Shown here: piece by piece, positions 20,975 to 32,165 of the stretch | Numbering within the stretch: position 1 is the first letter of the stretch | Layout: each line of letters starts with the position of its first letter | From: Apophysomyces variabilis | Taxonomy: Eukaryota > Mucoromycota > Mucoromycetes > Mucorales > Mucoraceae | Reading direction: 5' to 3' | NCBI GenBank assembly: GCA_002749535.1 | Contig: MZZL01000392.1 | Location: forward strand, 63,921-127,920 | DNA length: 64,000 nucleotides | Position numbers and translations under genes: made by a program | Notes under the pieces: model-generated | Database searches by the model: none | What the model was told of the DNA's origin: nothing | Seen by the model: the letters and a program-made list of their open reading frames with translations, nothing else

Positions 20975-21750
20975 TTTTAAACAGAAAGAAAATGAAAAGA
21001 AAAATGACTGTAAAAAGATAAATCTTAAACGCTGAGAACAGTCTTCGTTAATTTTCCTCCTGCAGTTATCAATTATATTCTTACCAGAAAACCTTATAGA
21101 TATATGACTCTTGACTTCATATTTCTCAATTGCAAAAAGGAAAAGTACATACGATCAGATATTATTAATAAAGGAGGCGTGTCTTAAATCATCTGAAAAC
21201 ACTATGACGTACAGCGTTTAGCAAATATGTGTTTTATTACAATCACTGCCGGATGGATCTTGAAGGATGAAAACTGGAATTGTCATGCCAATGACATCTT
21301 GTTCTGGCTGTCATCCCCTTTCTAGAGTTGGTTCTCTCGCCACTTTTTGTTTTCTTTTCCTTTATATCCCTTTCTCTTTGTTTCTACACCGTCATTTCTA
21401 CTTCTCTCTCTTTTTGTTCCAATCGTCTTCACGATGTTACTGGCGTTGGTACCTGATGCTGACTTGGAAAGGATCATCTTTTTGTACAAGCTGTAAGTGC
21501 GCTCCATGTATCTAGCTGAAATGGCACAAAGTGAACCAAGGCTGCATATAGTGGATGCAGTGTAGGACAGGTACTATTGCGTGATGGTGGACAATGGAGG
21601 CTTCAAGGTTCCCTTGTTATTGTTGCTGTACTTGCAGACCAAGAAAGCTTGCCACTTCGAGACATTTCTGAAAAAAAAGATAAAGGTTAGTTTATAGCGT
21701 GTTTTCGTTTACATTACTTACCTCTCAATGACATTCAGTTCTGAATCAGT
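20975..21750. other. Non-coding stretch between minisatellite and transposase relic
   Basis: No gene is supported. The open frame 21,267-21,515 is pyrimidine-rich with no motif. Confidence 0.35.
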
Positions 21751-21756
21751 GTACGT

Positions 21757-22560
21757 TCAGTGCAGACTTAATTGACAAGCAACAACCATATCCATTACAG
21801 ATTTTCGGGTTTCTTCTTCTTCTAAACCCTCCGCCGGAACTGGTTGGCACAGCGTACAATAAGAAACTCGGTGAGTCAAGCGCGCTGTGATGGCCTGTGT
21901 CTGTTGCAATATTATTCCGGCAGCCTTGAAATGCAATAGGGATCGTTTGGTGGAATCTCTCAATAGCATTGCCAATGGCACGGTACGTATTCCGGTTTTT
22001 TAGAGCAAATCAATAAGTTCAACGATGTTGCCATACTTATCCTGCTTGTTATACCGAACGTCTCCTTGTCATTCACGAGCATGCTTCAAAACAATCTTTC
22101 CAGTCCATATCCAAACAGATGCATCTCATTCAAGCCAAAGAAAATGTGTCTGTAGATGTGCTCAATGATATGAAATGAACAGGTGCTTTAACACCTCGGT
22201 CCTGTTAAACGTAAGTAACGATGAGAAAAAATTTTAAGTATATAACGTATAACTTGTGATAGGATCCATCTGATATATCTTATCGCCTGGACAAATTTTT
22301 TGTGTGGACCTGTTTGGAATGGCCGCGACAGACCAGAGATGATATACATAGCGCTGGTCTTCTGCCCTTTGGTGGGACACTAGTGGCAACTGAAGTAGTG
22401 AGTAAAGCCGAAATCATTGTATAAACTGGCAGCTGCAGGAATATCGCCGGTGGTCAGGGAGCAAGTGCACCTTTGCAACAATTTCGTTGCCGCCTGGCTT
22501 CTTCATGGCGTTCCAGTTGCTGCATCTCCTGGAGGAAAGGCTGAATGAAGGATCAGATAC
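21757..22560 (-). pseudogene. Old CMC-type transposase relic
   Basis: Read on the minus strand, 22,500-22,370 gives LTTGDIPAAASLYNDFGFTH followed by C..C. This matches the CDIPAARK...GFTSH...C..C region of the transposases at 3,625 and 13,213. Around it only short frames survive: an open stretch at 21,981-21,757 with CTLCQPVP, and RHEEARRQRN near 22,500. Divergence is far greater than between copies 1 and 2, so this is an older insertion or another subfamily. Confidence 0.5.
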
Positions 22561-22599
22561 TTTTGGGGCTTTTTTACCCTATGTGATGCCTTACTGAAG

Positions 22600-23590
22600 C
22601 ACGTTACGGTTTTCATACTGAACGGTAAGTCGACTTGACTAGTTCCGTCATGTAAGTTTGTTTAATCTTACCGCTCGGAGGGGTCGAAGTTGAGAACCAC
22701 CAGATGTGTTAATCATCAACGAGGTACTGCTGTTGGTAAAACACTGGAAACCGTCAGTAACAATGCTGCTTGCGTGTCGATGCTTCTTCTCTCTCGTTTA
22801 TTATGTCATACTTCTCGCTGACTGCGGGCCTATTGTGTTTTTTATACAACTCATTAACCAGTCAACGCCAACGCTCATATATGTTTCACTGTTCAGGCGT
22901 TTGAAAACAAGTGCGCGATCATATAGCATTTATTAGTTGTTAAAGCATTCTTTTGGTGTTAGGTAAGTGTGGCAATGTAGGGATACACTAGTATATATTT
23001 GTTGATAGTACAATTGCTGGTATCGTTTATCCAATAAGATCACCATTTGTATTCACTACATTCGCTGATGATACCATTCAGCGAGGCGTATAATAGCTTA
23101 AAGCTAAGTGATTTGATGGACTTGTTTCTTACTCTCATAGATGTTTAGACAAGTTTTGTAACAGTAGAGGTAGTATGATTAAATTTTCTATTCCCTCGAC
23201 GTATATAATTGTAGAAAAAAGAAAGCGATAAACAAAGAAGTATATGTCGTCGTTTGTGCGACATGTTACAGTATTGTGCAAATAAGGTCAGCGGGTAAAA
23301 GCGGATGGGTTGCAATAAGGAATTTTTTTTTGAATAAATGACACAAAGATGACATACAGATCACCATAGACCTCTAGTGTTATAAGAAGGGTCGAATGCT
23401 TTGGTAGGGCACTACATCATAAGGTCCTGCCTTTCTTTTAGGATGTCTGGGACAAAAACGTGTCACTTTAGCATATAACCACTTTTAAATGCATGCTAAT
23501 GTGTCGAAAATATTGTATAGGCCACTTTGCCCCTCATGTTGTGTCTTGACTTACTTTGTGTCACTCACATTAGTGTTTTAGAGAAATACT
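22600..23590. other. AT-rich intergenic stretch, nothing identified
   Basis: No reading frame, repeat or motif that I can defend. It may include degraded transposon DNA from the relic to the left. Confidence 0.4.
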
Positions 23591-23594
23591 AGAG

Positions 23595-24247
23595 TTATTC
23601 AAATTGTTTTGAAAGCGAGATTATTTTTTGCCGTTTTTTCGCATAAAATTGTTCCAGCTGGGCAAAATCGTCGGCAAGTCGCTTCAAGCTGATAGCCACA
23701 TTTCCGTGAAGACGTTTTAGAATTACGCTGTCATCTTCCTCCTCACCACTGCCGTCTTCCTGGTTCTCGTCATTGGCACGGTTTCGTTCCGACGAGGATG
23801 AAGAACAATGTGTGGAAGGCCTTGGAGCTGCTGGTGATTCACTGACTGGAGAAACAGAAGGGGTTGGAAGTGCTGGTTGTGACCCTGTTGGCAGTTCATA
23901 ATGGACTGATTGACCGTTTGCATGCGCAGCAGGAACAAATCTCACGTGTAAAAACCCGATCACTTGATCCCCCTGATTAGCATGGTAAAACCTGGCAGCA
24001 TCTGTCGCAGACTTGAAATGAAGATAGGCATATCTATTTAGGAGCAAAGATTAACTGTATAGCTATATAATTTACTATATTGGTACTTGTCGATCGGTAC
24101 TTTCCCCACATGGAGGAGGTTATGCAGATTTTGTAGAGTTGAACTAAGAGTGCGGTATAGATTTTGGCGGCTCATATTTTTTAACTGGTCACCAGCAATT
24201 TTTACTTGAAATGAAGGCTGGTAACATCCTTCGCATAGTCTAGTCAT
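23595..24247 (-). CDS. RRM-domain RNA-binding protein (199 aa), one intron
   Basis: Exon 1 is 24247-24087 and exon 2 is 24033-23595. The 53-nt intron starts GTACCA and ends AATAG, and joining gives ...KVPIDK plus YAYLHFKSATDAARFY in frame. The protein starts MTRLCEGCYQPSF. The RRM spans about residues 12-95: beta-1/RNP2 FQVKIAG, helix SRQNLYRTLSSTLQ, beta-2 LLHVGKVPI, RNP1-like KYAYLHFKS with Tyr and Phe at the RNA-stacking positions, helix DAARFYHANQ, and beta-4 GFLHVRFVP. The tail is Ser/Pro-rich, then acidic (ENQEDGSGEEEDDS), then ends in a likely coiled coil (ISLKRLADDFAQLEQFYAKK). An upstream in-frame start at 24,433 would add 62 residues with low-complexity character; I prefer 24,247. 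The RNA target is unknown. It is surrounded by transposon relics but appears intact. Confidence 0.65.
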
Positions 24248-24433
24248 TTTGAAAGGTTGCTGTGCGAAAGGGAAACATCTGAATTTTATAAGGTCAGACG
24301 GAAAGGGGTCCTTTTGAATAGGCTTTCCTTCGGGACAGACTGGGTCACGTGAAGTTTGTCTGTAGGTCACGTGTAATCGGTCCGTCCGTACTTCACGTTC
24401 CTGATCAAAAAAAGAAAAGTTCAAAAACACCAA

Positions 24434-26055
24434 CTCACTTCAGTTTATCTTGCACTCTTATTTTTACTATGTCTCAATTGCTTAACAAAGTTTACACAGC
24501 GCGCGACGATCTTAAGAACGAAGCTCAAGAATTTGCCCGTCAATAATGTTTTGCTGTATTAACAAGTACCATTAAGCGACCAATTTATGGCTTCATTGCT
24601 GAACGGGAGGCGATTACCACAACAAATGGAATCTTCCCTCGGAGACATGCAAAATTCGTCGTGACAGTCTTCTTACCAAATGCCCTTTCGTAATTATAAG
24701 CTTTGCTCTTTTTATTAAAAGCTCGAAACCGCCAGAAGTCCGTGTTTGCTTTACCCTTGTGGATCTCTGCCAAAGTAAAAACTAGAACTAAGTGGAGTAT
24801 TGAGCAAGTTTTAGATTACTCACCTTTCAAAGACGCTTTAAATGCGCTTTAACTGTGCCACTTTTGCAGAACTAGGATCCAGCGCTTTTGTTAATTTCTC
24901 GACGTCTCTCGCAAGGTGATCATGGGCTTCTCCGCGTGTAAGGCTAGGGGATTCTGCTCTAGAGCAGCAACATTACAAGCGTATACAGATCATTGTTGCC
25001 AACCGTTTTCAATCCAAAACGCTTTTTCATACGACCATATAGGAATAATTATCCTTGAATAAGCCTGAAAAACGACATTTATCAGGATTATTCAAGGATA
25101 ACTTTGTAAATTCTTGTTGAGTTTTTGAAAAACGGAACAACGGGTGGGTTCCTCTGTTACTCTTTGCCACACTAGCGCAACAACGGAATCAGTTGCGCAT
25201 AGCTACAGTAATGGCTGGTCAGAAATGGGAATGAAAAAGTGACGATTTACCAACCAAAAGCGGAAATTGAAGATCTCGATACGATTGGCCCAAGTCAACT
25301 CTGTTGGAACCATATTTCGTTATGATCGATGAGTCTTTGTCACGCTACAGCTGCAATAGCGTACCGATTTTAGAAGATATAGATATGCGCAAAGTTTCGT
25401 TCAGTTTTTTAACAAAGCGCATCTTCAATTTTTCTCGTAGTGGACTTAGGCATTCCATAACTAACTGCGAGAAGCCGAGTGTCTTACCAGCAACATAGAG
25501 CTCGTCGTGCAGTTGGAGTATACATTCACGGCCCACTCATTAACTGTTATTCTATTTGCCGTTCCGTTTCCGGTCTGGATTGGGCATTTTTGCTATGATT
25601 TGGCGCGGTAATTAAGGAAGACGTCTACAATTGTTGGAATGGTGGATGCTAAAACAGTTGTTCATTCCGGCATGAAACTTGATATTGAAGCCTTTATTGA
25701 GAGATATCATGTTGTTAATTGTCAAGCTAAATAATGTAAATATATTGTATCAGCTTGTTTAACTGTTAATCTTCGCACACACAAACGTGTTTCGCTTAGA
25801 AAGGTATGCATGAACGTAGTATATACTGATCGAGATGTAAGCTGGTAATCGAGTCTCAAAAATGTTTTTGTTCCAAGCAATTCCCAAAAAGAATGCACTA
25901 TATATAGTGTATTATTCTACGTTAATGGATACTTCTTGAACAACTGAGTCTTTATCGTGGACCCAAATTGATCATTTAAGGGCGGGCCCGCACCATAGCC
26001 AATTGAATGGAATCCGAACCGCTAGTGCGATTCGATTCGGTTTGATTGATGGTGA
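24434..26055. other. Repeat-rich intergenic stretch with possible MULE 5' scrap
   Basis: A 25-codon frame at 24,469-24,546 reads KVYTARDDLKNEAQEF, reminiscent of the TRDDLYKTIREK start of the MULE copies at 26,200 and 29,800. An open frame at 25,536-25,345 (minus) reads ECILQLHDELYVAGKTLG but has no start or splice context. Nothing else is supported. Confidence 0.35.
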
Positions 26056-26059
26056 TCCC

Positions 26060-26560
26060 TTAAAACTTTTGTGTGCAATATCGTCGGTTCCAGTTACATT
26101 GTCCGTAAACTGTCTAGATATCATTGATTCAAGATAAAAATGCAGAAGTCATGCTATCGTTACAAGCTTAACTTCTTCCTTTTAGCATGGGTGCAATTCT
26201 GGCTCAAAAAATACGATACTCGCGACGATCTCTACAAGACTATTAGGGAAAAGCTCTTAATAGGTTTGATATAGGCCTTGAAATGGGCAGGCCTTAAACG
26301 GGCGGGCATAACTGGGCGGTGTCAGGATATTGACCCATGGCCCGCTGGGCTGGGCCAAGATATTAATCCGGAGCCCGGCACACTAGGCCTATCACACTAA
26401 GATGGGCCCACTGAGGCCCTCCCGGCAGTCATCCGGTTGGGCCGGGTAAAATTCGAGGCCTAGTTTGTTATGTCTGGTGCGTTCAGCGTGGCGAGTATAA
26501 GTTTCAGCATACTGGTGCTCCTAAAAATGATCTGTGCGCGTAGTTCCCCCCGAAACACTT
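26060..26560 (+). mobile_element. MULE (FAR1-type) 5' fragment interrupted by a MITE
   Basis: Positions 26,066-26,270 align with 29,655-29,850 (TTGTCCGTAAAC versus TTGTCTGTAAAAC; TACGATACTCGCGACGATCT versus TTCAATACTCGCAATGACTT). After the insertion 26,273-26,461 the homology resumes (TTTGTTATGTCTGGTGCGTT versus TTTGTTATTTCCAGTGTGTT) for about 60 bp. About 30 bp are lost at the site. Only the N-terminal FAR1-like part is present. Confidence 0.65.
26273..26461. mobile_element. GC-rich MITE with AGGCCT termini
   Basis: This 189-bp insertion starts AGGCCTTGAAATGGGC and ends ...TAAAATTCGAGGCCT, giving imperfect inverted termini AGGCCTyGAA. Its content (CCCGCTGGGCTGGGCC, GGGCCGGGT) is far richer in G+C than the surrounding DNA. 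The flanking TA on each side (ATA|AGGCCT...AGGCCT|AG) does not define a clear target duplication. A second, right-truncated copy is at 28,469-28,625. Confidence 0.65.
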
Positions 26561-26823
26561 GGTGTTTAAAATTAATCATCCAGTAATTTCAGTAATGGTC
26601 TATACATAAGATAAGTAATTTCCTTCAGCCTTGTCGTTGATAATCGGCGCAGCCTTACATCATGCATACTGCTTCGGTGAACTACACAATAGGACGAACA
26701 GCAAGTTTAGACGAACATTGTGTTGGGACAAGCATATTTCCTATCCAGTAAGCCAGTCTGTTCAAAGCCCGCACAAGAAAAGGGCATTAAAAACTGTAAC
26801 TGATCTGATTTGATGGATGTCTC

Positions 26824-28393
26824 ATGTCCAAAGAACGTCTTTTGAAACCGACTTGCCCTTTATGTAATAAAGGCTTCGCTCCTAGTTTCACTCTGCACAG
26901 ATAGCTCAGATTGCACGGTAAATGAAAAGGGGTTCCCATGTTCTACATTGACATGCCTTTAGATATTTACTCGAACTCATCGTTTGAACGATGGAAAATA
27001 CAATCACCGCAGAGTATATACACATTGCTGAGTCTCCACCGGTAAGATTAATTGCAGATGAGAAATACTTCTAATTTGCGTATTTAGGAGGGGTACAAAA
27101 CACAACACTCTTGCCCTTGTTGCATCAAGGATTTCAGTGACTTAAAACAGTTAAAAGCACACATCGAAGAGCATCGTGTTGCTAAATACCTCTCTGAAAT
27201 TGAAGACACCGTAGGAGGGATAGAAGACTTAGAAGGAGCTTTTTACCAAGAGTAGGTTGTTAGCATAGGAAAGTATGGTCAATTAATACAGCTCTTAAAG
27301 GCTACTTGCCGAAAGTACCATCTACTTACCTGTTAAAGAATCGGAAGATCTGTTTGGAGCGGTTAATGAAGAGACTAGAACGTCTATCAAAAGCATGGTC
27401 TCGCAGAGGACCAGTCCGATTCCCAGGTCAGACAGACAGTATTCTAGCTTATCTTGTGTGAGTAACAGTTACAAATTTGACACATTTGAAGTTCAGCTAA
27501 GTACACTAACTGCTGTTAATGAGTAGCGGTCCGTTAACGAACTCCGAAAGAAGATCAACGAAATCAAACCAAGTGAGCATATACTGTGGTATTCTGATAA
27601 AGTGTATTAAGGTAGATTCATAAGCCATATCCTTTACATACATCAATTGGACTTGTTTCAGATGTATGATCTCCGTTACAAAAGATTTATTCTTTAATCG
27701 TTAGACATGGGTTCTTAGTTCATGATCCTTCTTTCAGGAATAAACACCAGTCTCAACGTATTCTCTTGTTTGAGTCTCTGTGTCTGATCCATTATCCATC
27801 TTAATACAACATATACTATTAAATAGCATTCGTAGATTGCTGGATACTGTGTATGTGTCCCGAGAAATGCGGGTATTATCTGAATCTATTCCATAGTTGC
27901 TTTGGACTCGAAACCGGATTACTCTTGAACGAAATGGGGGAACGCACTTTAGTCGTAAGATGTGTTATGCCATTTATTGAAGGAACCCTCTCGTTACTCC
28001 AAAACATTGATATAAAATGGTAAAGTATGGCAGCTGATAGTCCCGGATGATAATAGTATGGAGCTTACAGGATTGAACGAGAAGTGGTTCAAAACAATAA
28101 GAAAAAAAAATCGAAAAGCCTGTGCGACGGAATCGTCCTAGACAAGTCCAGCGTATACGAAGACCCCTATCCAATCTTTGATTATTGAGGTGGTTGGCGG
28201 AACCACATACAAGCAAGAAAAACTACTGGAGGACACTAAAAAGCTGGCAAAAGGCATGAAAGAGTACATGTGTCGTTTATTGGAACAAGCCGATTATCAC
28301 GATCAATGTTTAAAGAACCTGAAAGGCGTTCGGTTTAATAGTTGCAGGTTCCGTTTAGATACAAGGAAGACGTACGTATTTACCTTTTCTTAG
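26824..28393 (+). pseudogene. C2H2 zinc-finger multi-exon gene relic split by a solo LTR
   Basis: The first part (26,824) reads MSKERLLKPTCPLCNKGF with F and L at C2H2 positions, but the first zinc-ligand His position is a TAG stop. A second, perfect C2H2 finger (CPCCIKDFSDLKQLKAHIEEH, spacing 2-12-3) lies at 27,110-27,180. It is preceded by a well-formed intron (GTAAGA...TTTAG) that joins in frame to MENTITAEYIHIAESPP (from 26,991). Downstream blocks include KESEDLFGAVNEETRT (27,330), ELRKKINEIKPS just before the LTR, LETGLLLNEMGERTLVVR (27,910), and SLIIEVVGGTTYK...LLEDTKKLAKGMKEYMCRLL (28,160-28,290). The last block resembles C-terminal modules of multicopy Mucorales proteins, from memory. 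The frame is not continuous between blocks. Whether the first finger belongs to the same gene is uncertain. Confidence 0.5.
27585..27811 (+). repeat. Solo LTR of the chromodomain retrotransposon with TATAC duplication
   Basis: This 227-bp LTR starts TGTGGTATTCTGATAAAGTG and ends TTAATACAACA, and matches the 3' LTR at 8918-9144 with few differences. It is flanked by TATAC at 27,580-27,584 and 27,812-27,816, the 5-bp duplication expected of Ty3-type integration. The internal region is absent, so it arose by LTR-LTR recombination. Confidence 0.95.
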
Positions 28394-28468
28394 GGTTTGA
28401 GTTCCGCTTCCTGAGTTTAAAAGCACTCAGTCGTTCAGTGTTTATTTGCGAAGAAATGAATATAAAGC

Positions 28469-28625
28469 AGGGCTTGAAATGGACGAGCCTTAACCGGTCG
28501 GGTCATAACTGGCCCGGGTCAAGATATTGACCCATAGCCCGCTGGGCTGGGCCAAGATTTTAACCTGGACTTCCGGCACACTAGGCCTATCACACTAAGA
28601 TGGGTCCACCGAGGGCCAATCCCAG
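28469..28625. repeat. Second copy of the GC-rich AGGCCT MITE, truncated
   Basis: The stretch from GGGCTTGAAATGGACGAGCC to GATGGGTCCACCGAGGGCC matches the first 150 bp of 26,273-26,461. The right terminus is missing. It abuts the zinc-finger relic on its left. Confidence 0.75.
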
Positions 28626-28629
28626 CGAA

Positions 28630-29060
28630 AATCCTTACAATTTCCACAATATCCTTAACATCATTAATGCTTTATTATCTGTAAAAAGTGCTTGCAAGAA
28701 AAATAGAGAAACAATAGTGAATGTCATCTGCCAATAATAAAAAATGTAAACGCACATCTGCAAAAAAACTGGTAAAAAACCCCCAGTAGCTGTAACAATC
28801 CAGGATTCGATGGAAAACAATTGCGTTCTGTATTTCTTTTGTGCGTGGCAATACAATTTACCTGTCCTATAGATCAACGATAGCGGATTTATCCTTATAA
28901 GACGGAACTATGCAATTACAATAATATATCATCAATATTAAGATCTTTTACACGATTGGCGAAAAAGTGTAGCGTGTATATTTTATTTCAAAACAAAGCA
29001 AACAGAGCCAACGGTTGAACTGCAAGCATTTCGATAATAATAGAATATACAAGTTAAATT
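28630..29060. other. AT-rich stretch, nothing identified
   Basis: The open frame at 28,877-28,635 (minus) has no motif and low-complexity composition. No gene is claimed. Confidence 0.35.
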
Positions 29061-29068
29061 TATGGGAT

Positions 29069-29435
29069 TCATAAAATCAAAATTGTGTAAGTACTAGGTA
29101 CAATATAGCTGTAAATCTGTTCACAAGTTGTGCCAACTTTATAATTGATATTAAAACCATTGCAGTGACAGTATGTCTTCTCGCATATGTTTGTGTCACT
29201 GAAATCTACCTTGCAGATAACAAATGCTATCCATGTCATTTGCCAGCACATCTGTTGTCGTTTGCTTAAACTGCTCTTGTTTGTAACGCCGTCTTCACAT
29301 CGTCCCAGAGGAAGTCCATTAACGCAAGAAACCGGGATATAGAGACTGTTGCTAGCATAATAACCATTGTAGATCCCATGGGAATAGTAGCTGCAGGTCA
29401 GCCGCAATAAAAAGACAAACAGAAAAGAACTTCAT
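29069..29435 (-). pseudogene. Possible broken gene for a small secreted Cys-containing protein
   Basis: An ATG at 29,435 opens MKFFSVCLFIAA, a plausible signal peptide. One base off frame, a 110-codon frame continues: TCSYYSHGIYNGYYASNSLY, then VSCVNGLPLGRCEDG, MCWQMTWIAFVICKVDF, and CEKTYCHC near the end at 29,069. The cysteine content and length resemble a small secreted protein. A single-base frameshift would explain the break, and no intron fits. The family is unknown; it may equally be chance. Confidence 0.3.
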
Positions 29436-29789
29436 CTTGTACCGTACATTCGGCTTTTTCCACTACTCATATATATAGGCACAGCAATGTGTGTTAATTT
29501 CCCCGATCCACTAATCCCAGTTAGTGGTACCTAAATGTCTAATTTTACTAATTTTATCTGTTAAGGCTAATGGAAATCAAATCTTTACGAGGGTAACTAC
29601 GCGCACAGAAATTACAGGTCACTTTAGTAGGCCAACTTCCGTGTAACGCAAAACATCTGTGCGCAATATCACTAGACCAGTTATATTGTCTGTAAAACGT
29701 CGGAATACATTACTTCCAAAATAAAAATCCAGAAGTTATACTATCGTTGTAAACTCACCTTTTTCCATATAACGTGGATTCAATTCTAG

Positions 29790-31200
29790 CTCAAAAGTTC
29801 AATACTCGCAATGACTTTTTACAAGGCTATTAGAGACAAAGCTCTTCTAAACGGTTTTGATGTCAGCATCAAAACAAGCGGCAAAAACTTTTGTTATTTC
29901 CAGTGTGTTCACAGTGGCAAATATAAACCTCATTGTACTGGTATTCCTCAGGACAATCAACCTGTAACAGAGAAGTCAAATGATACAAATGAGATCCCTG
30001 CCCGGTACACTTGCGTTAATGGTGTTACAAAACTTAAACTGAGACGCACAACAAGGCGTCTTGACTGTCCCTGGTTTATGTATACGTCATATATCAAGAA
30101 GGAAGGTGCTTGGATGATCTGCGAGGATAAATAAAAAATTCCATGAGCATTCTCATGACGTCTCGACTACACCACTCGTCTACTATAATGCTTGCAAAGT
30201 AGATGGAGACCTCCAAGTTGACATATTAGGGCAACATAGCGTCGGCATTAAGCCAGCTCAGATACTCTGAAGAACACTAGATATCAATGGCCAACCAAGC
30301 ATGCTTTCAAAGGATATCTACCATGCAACAGCAAAGCGTAATGAACGACCCACTCAACCAAGTAAACGAGGTGCATGACTTTCTCAAATCCTAAGGATAT
30401 AGCGTGCGATACAGTCATTCAGAAGGCGTTGTGGAAAGACTTTTCGTCAGTCATAAAGCAGCAATTCAGAGAGCGCAACGGTTTCCTGACGTTGTTATCA
30501 TTGATACAACATACAAAACCAATGTACACAAGATGCCTCTCTTAAGCATTGTAGGCATTGATAACCTCGCAGCTGAGCATGGTGACCATTCTCCACGGTC
30601 TTTCTTTTTTGCTTCGGCAATAATGTCGGATGAAAAGGAGCCTTCTTACTCATAGCTTTTGGAGAAGCTCTTAGAAGTAGTCTTTGTTGATGATACAGTG
30701 CGCCCTGTGACATTCGTCATGGATGACGACAAAGCTCTTGGTGCAGCCATCAAAAAAAAAAACGTATCCATTCGCCGCCCACATCCTCTGCGCATGGCAT
30801 ATCAACAATAATTTCAAGGTGCATGCGGCCTGATGCTTCCAGCATAGCTCCGAAAAGCATGATGCTTTCTTTAAGGGAGCTGTAGGCAAGATGATATGGA
30901 GTAGGGACGAAGAAGAGTTCAACAAGGCCCTGCAGGCGTACCGTCATCTAGCCAGAAGACATCTAAAGCTTAGTCGCTCCAGAGCTACATCGAAAAGTAA
31001 ATTTTGTATACTAGCAACAATATGATGTCCATATTCATCATCTTAATTTAGCTTGCTGCCGTACAAGGAGATGTGAGCTGGTCCATGGGCAGAGCGCCAT
31101 ATACATTTTGGAGCCCATACAACCCAGTGGGTAGAAGTTGCTCATTGGCAGCTGAAGCAGATCCTAAGCACGCCGGGTAGCCTAAAGAAGCTATTTAATA
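29790..31200 (+). pseudogene. MULE (Mutator-like) transposase with FAR1-type N-terminus, degenerate
   Basis: The first frame (29,811-30,134) has KAIRDKALLNGFDVSI, a WRKY/FAR1-like zinc domain with FCYFQCVHSGKY and later CPWFMY. After a frame break, 30,404-30,655 holds the MULE catalytic core: VVIIDTTYKTNVHKMPLLSI gives the first Asp, then TFVMDDDKALGAAI the second Asp. HILCAWHINNNFKV follows, then a Glu-rich EEEFNKALQAYRHL, and near 31,130 a C-terminal VEVAHWQLKQIL. Stops and frameshifts separate each block, so the gene is dead. It ends where another repeat begins at 31,205. The 5' 200 bp recur at 26,066-26,270. Confidence 0.75.
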
Positions 31201-31204
31201 GCAT

Positions 31205-32165
31205 TCATAACTGGCTATTTTTCCAATGTAGAATAAGCGACTCTAACGGATAATGTGTTGATCTTGTGTAAACAATAGGACTTTCTGTCGTAGCCATAGC
31301 TAAAATGGATACTCTCACTACTCTGATTATGTCTAAATAGGGAAGATGGACTTTACACATGGACTTGTATAATACGGGATTAAGCAATCTTAACTCAGTT
31401 CCTTAATACAATGAACAATGCCGAGCTTCTATGATCCGCTACAGAGGAGTCTCTCCATTATAGAAGGCAATTACAAATCACTTAATACAGAGCACAGTCC
31501 ATAATCACAGTCCTGTCCACCTAGACCCACAGACATTTTAGTATAAAAGAGTAATGGTTTTATTTGAATAAACATCATCCTACATTGAGTCTCGCGTATA
31601 TTGCTTGTCTCTTTTTCTCATCAGATAAAACATTACAGCGGCACTGTATTTAATTCCAGTCTTTCTGGCAGCCTCAGCAATGGTTGAGCCTGTTTCAATC
31701 CTGCAATGGATTAACTTCGCGATTTGGTCTGCCGAGTACTTGCTATTTGTCCTCTTTTGATGCTTTATAACCTTTATAATTGGGTTGTCTTCTTCTTCTG
31801 CTTCTTCCGAAAAGCAATCCTCATCAGAACGCATTGTTCTTCATTTACGTTCAATTGATAAACAGCAACTAAATTCACTTGGGCGTCATCAACGACCATG
31901 TCCTGCGCTAAATCAGTTTCCTCATCAGAGTATTGTTGCATTTCAATGTCTTGCTCAACAAGATGCTCGTTGAATATTCCGTAGTTAGTGCTATGGGTGC
32001 CCATGGTTTTTAAATATTGTTGCGCTACGCCCTGAACAGAAAAATGTACTTTGTTCAAAATAGCAGTAACAAAGATTTTCATCGTTTCATTGGATGATTT
32101 TTCAAAATTCGCTCTCCGAAACTTTAAACAATTTTGGGCGGAATCTCAAAAACTTTTGAAAAAAC
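31205..32165 (-). mobile_element. Element with a short HTH-containing ORF, repeated in part elsewhere
   Basis: Minus-strand ATG at about 32,004 opens MGTHSTNYGIFNEHLVEQ, an acidic N-terminus. One frame shift later (31,834-31,580) comes a helix-turn-helix segment: YSADQIAKLIHCRIETG, then TIAEAARKTGIKYSAAV, ending RKRDKQYTRDSM. The HTH text is typical of the N-terminus of mucoralean IS630/Tc1-like transposases, but no DDE domain follows: a stop and then about 375 bp of non-coding DNA come instead. That 375-bp stretch matches 6,880-7,260, and the 5' part matches 19,927-20,110, so this is a dispersed repeat. It could be a non-autonomous element retaining only the DNA-binding part. No termini were identified. 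Confidence 0.5.

Noticed and set aside
20174..21035. Three 250-270-codon ORFs encoding Cys/Leu-rich repeats
   Set aside because: They are forced by a 17-bp repeat lacking stops in every frame; there is no independent evidence of coding.
29069..29407. 112-codon ORF as an intact gene
   Set aside because: Its first codon is not ATG; the only good signal peptide lies in another frame, so it is listed as a possible broken gene.
31305..31585. 280-bp TG...CA segment as a solo LTR
   Set aside because: Similarity with 6.9-7.26 kb extends beyond both supposed ends, and there is no target duplication.
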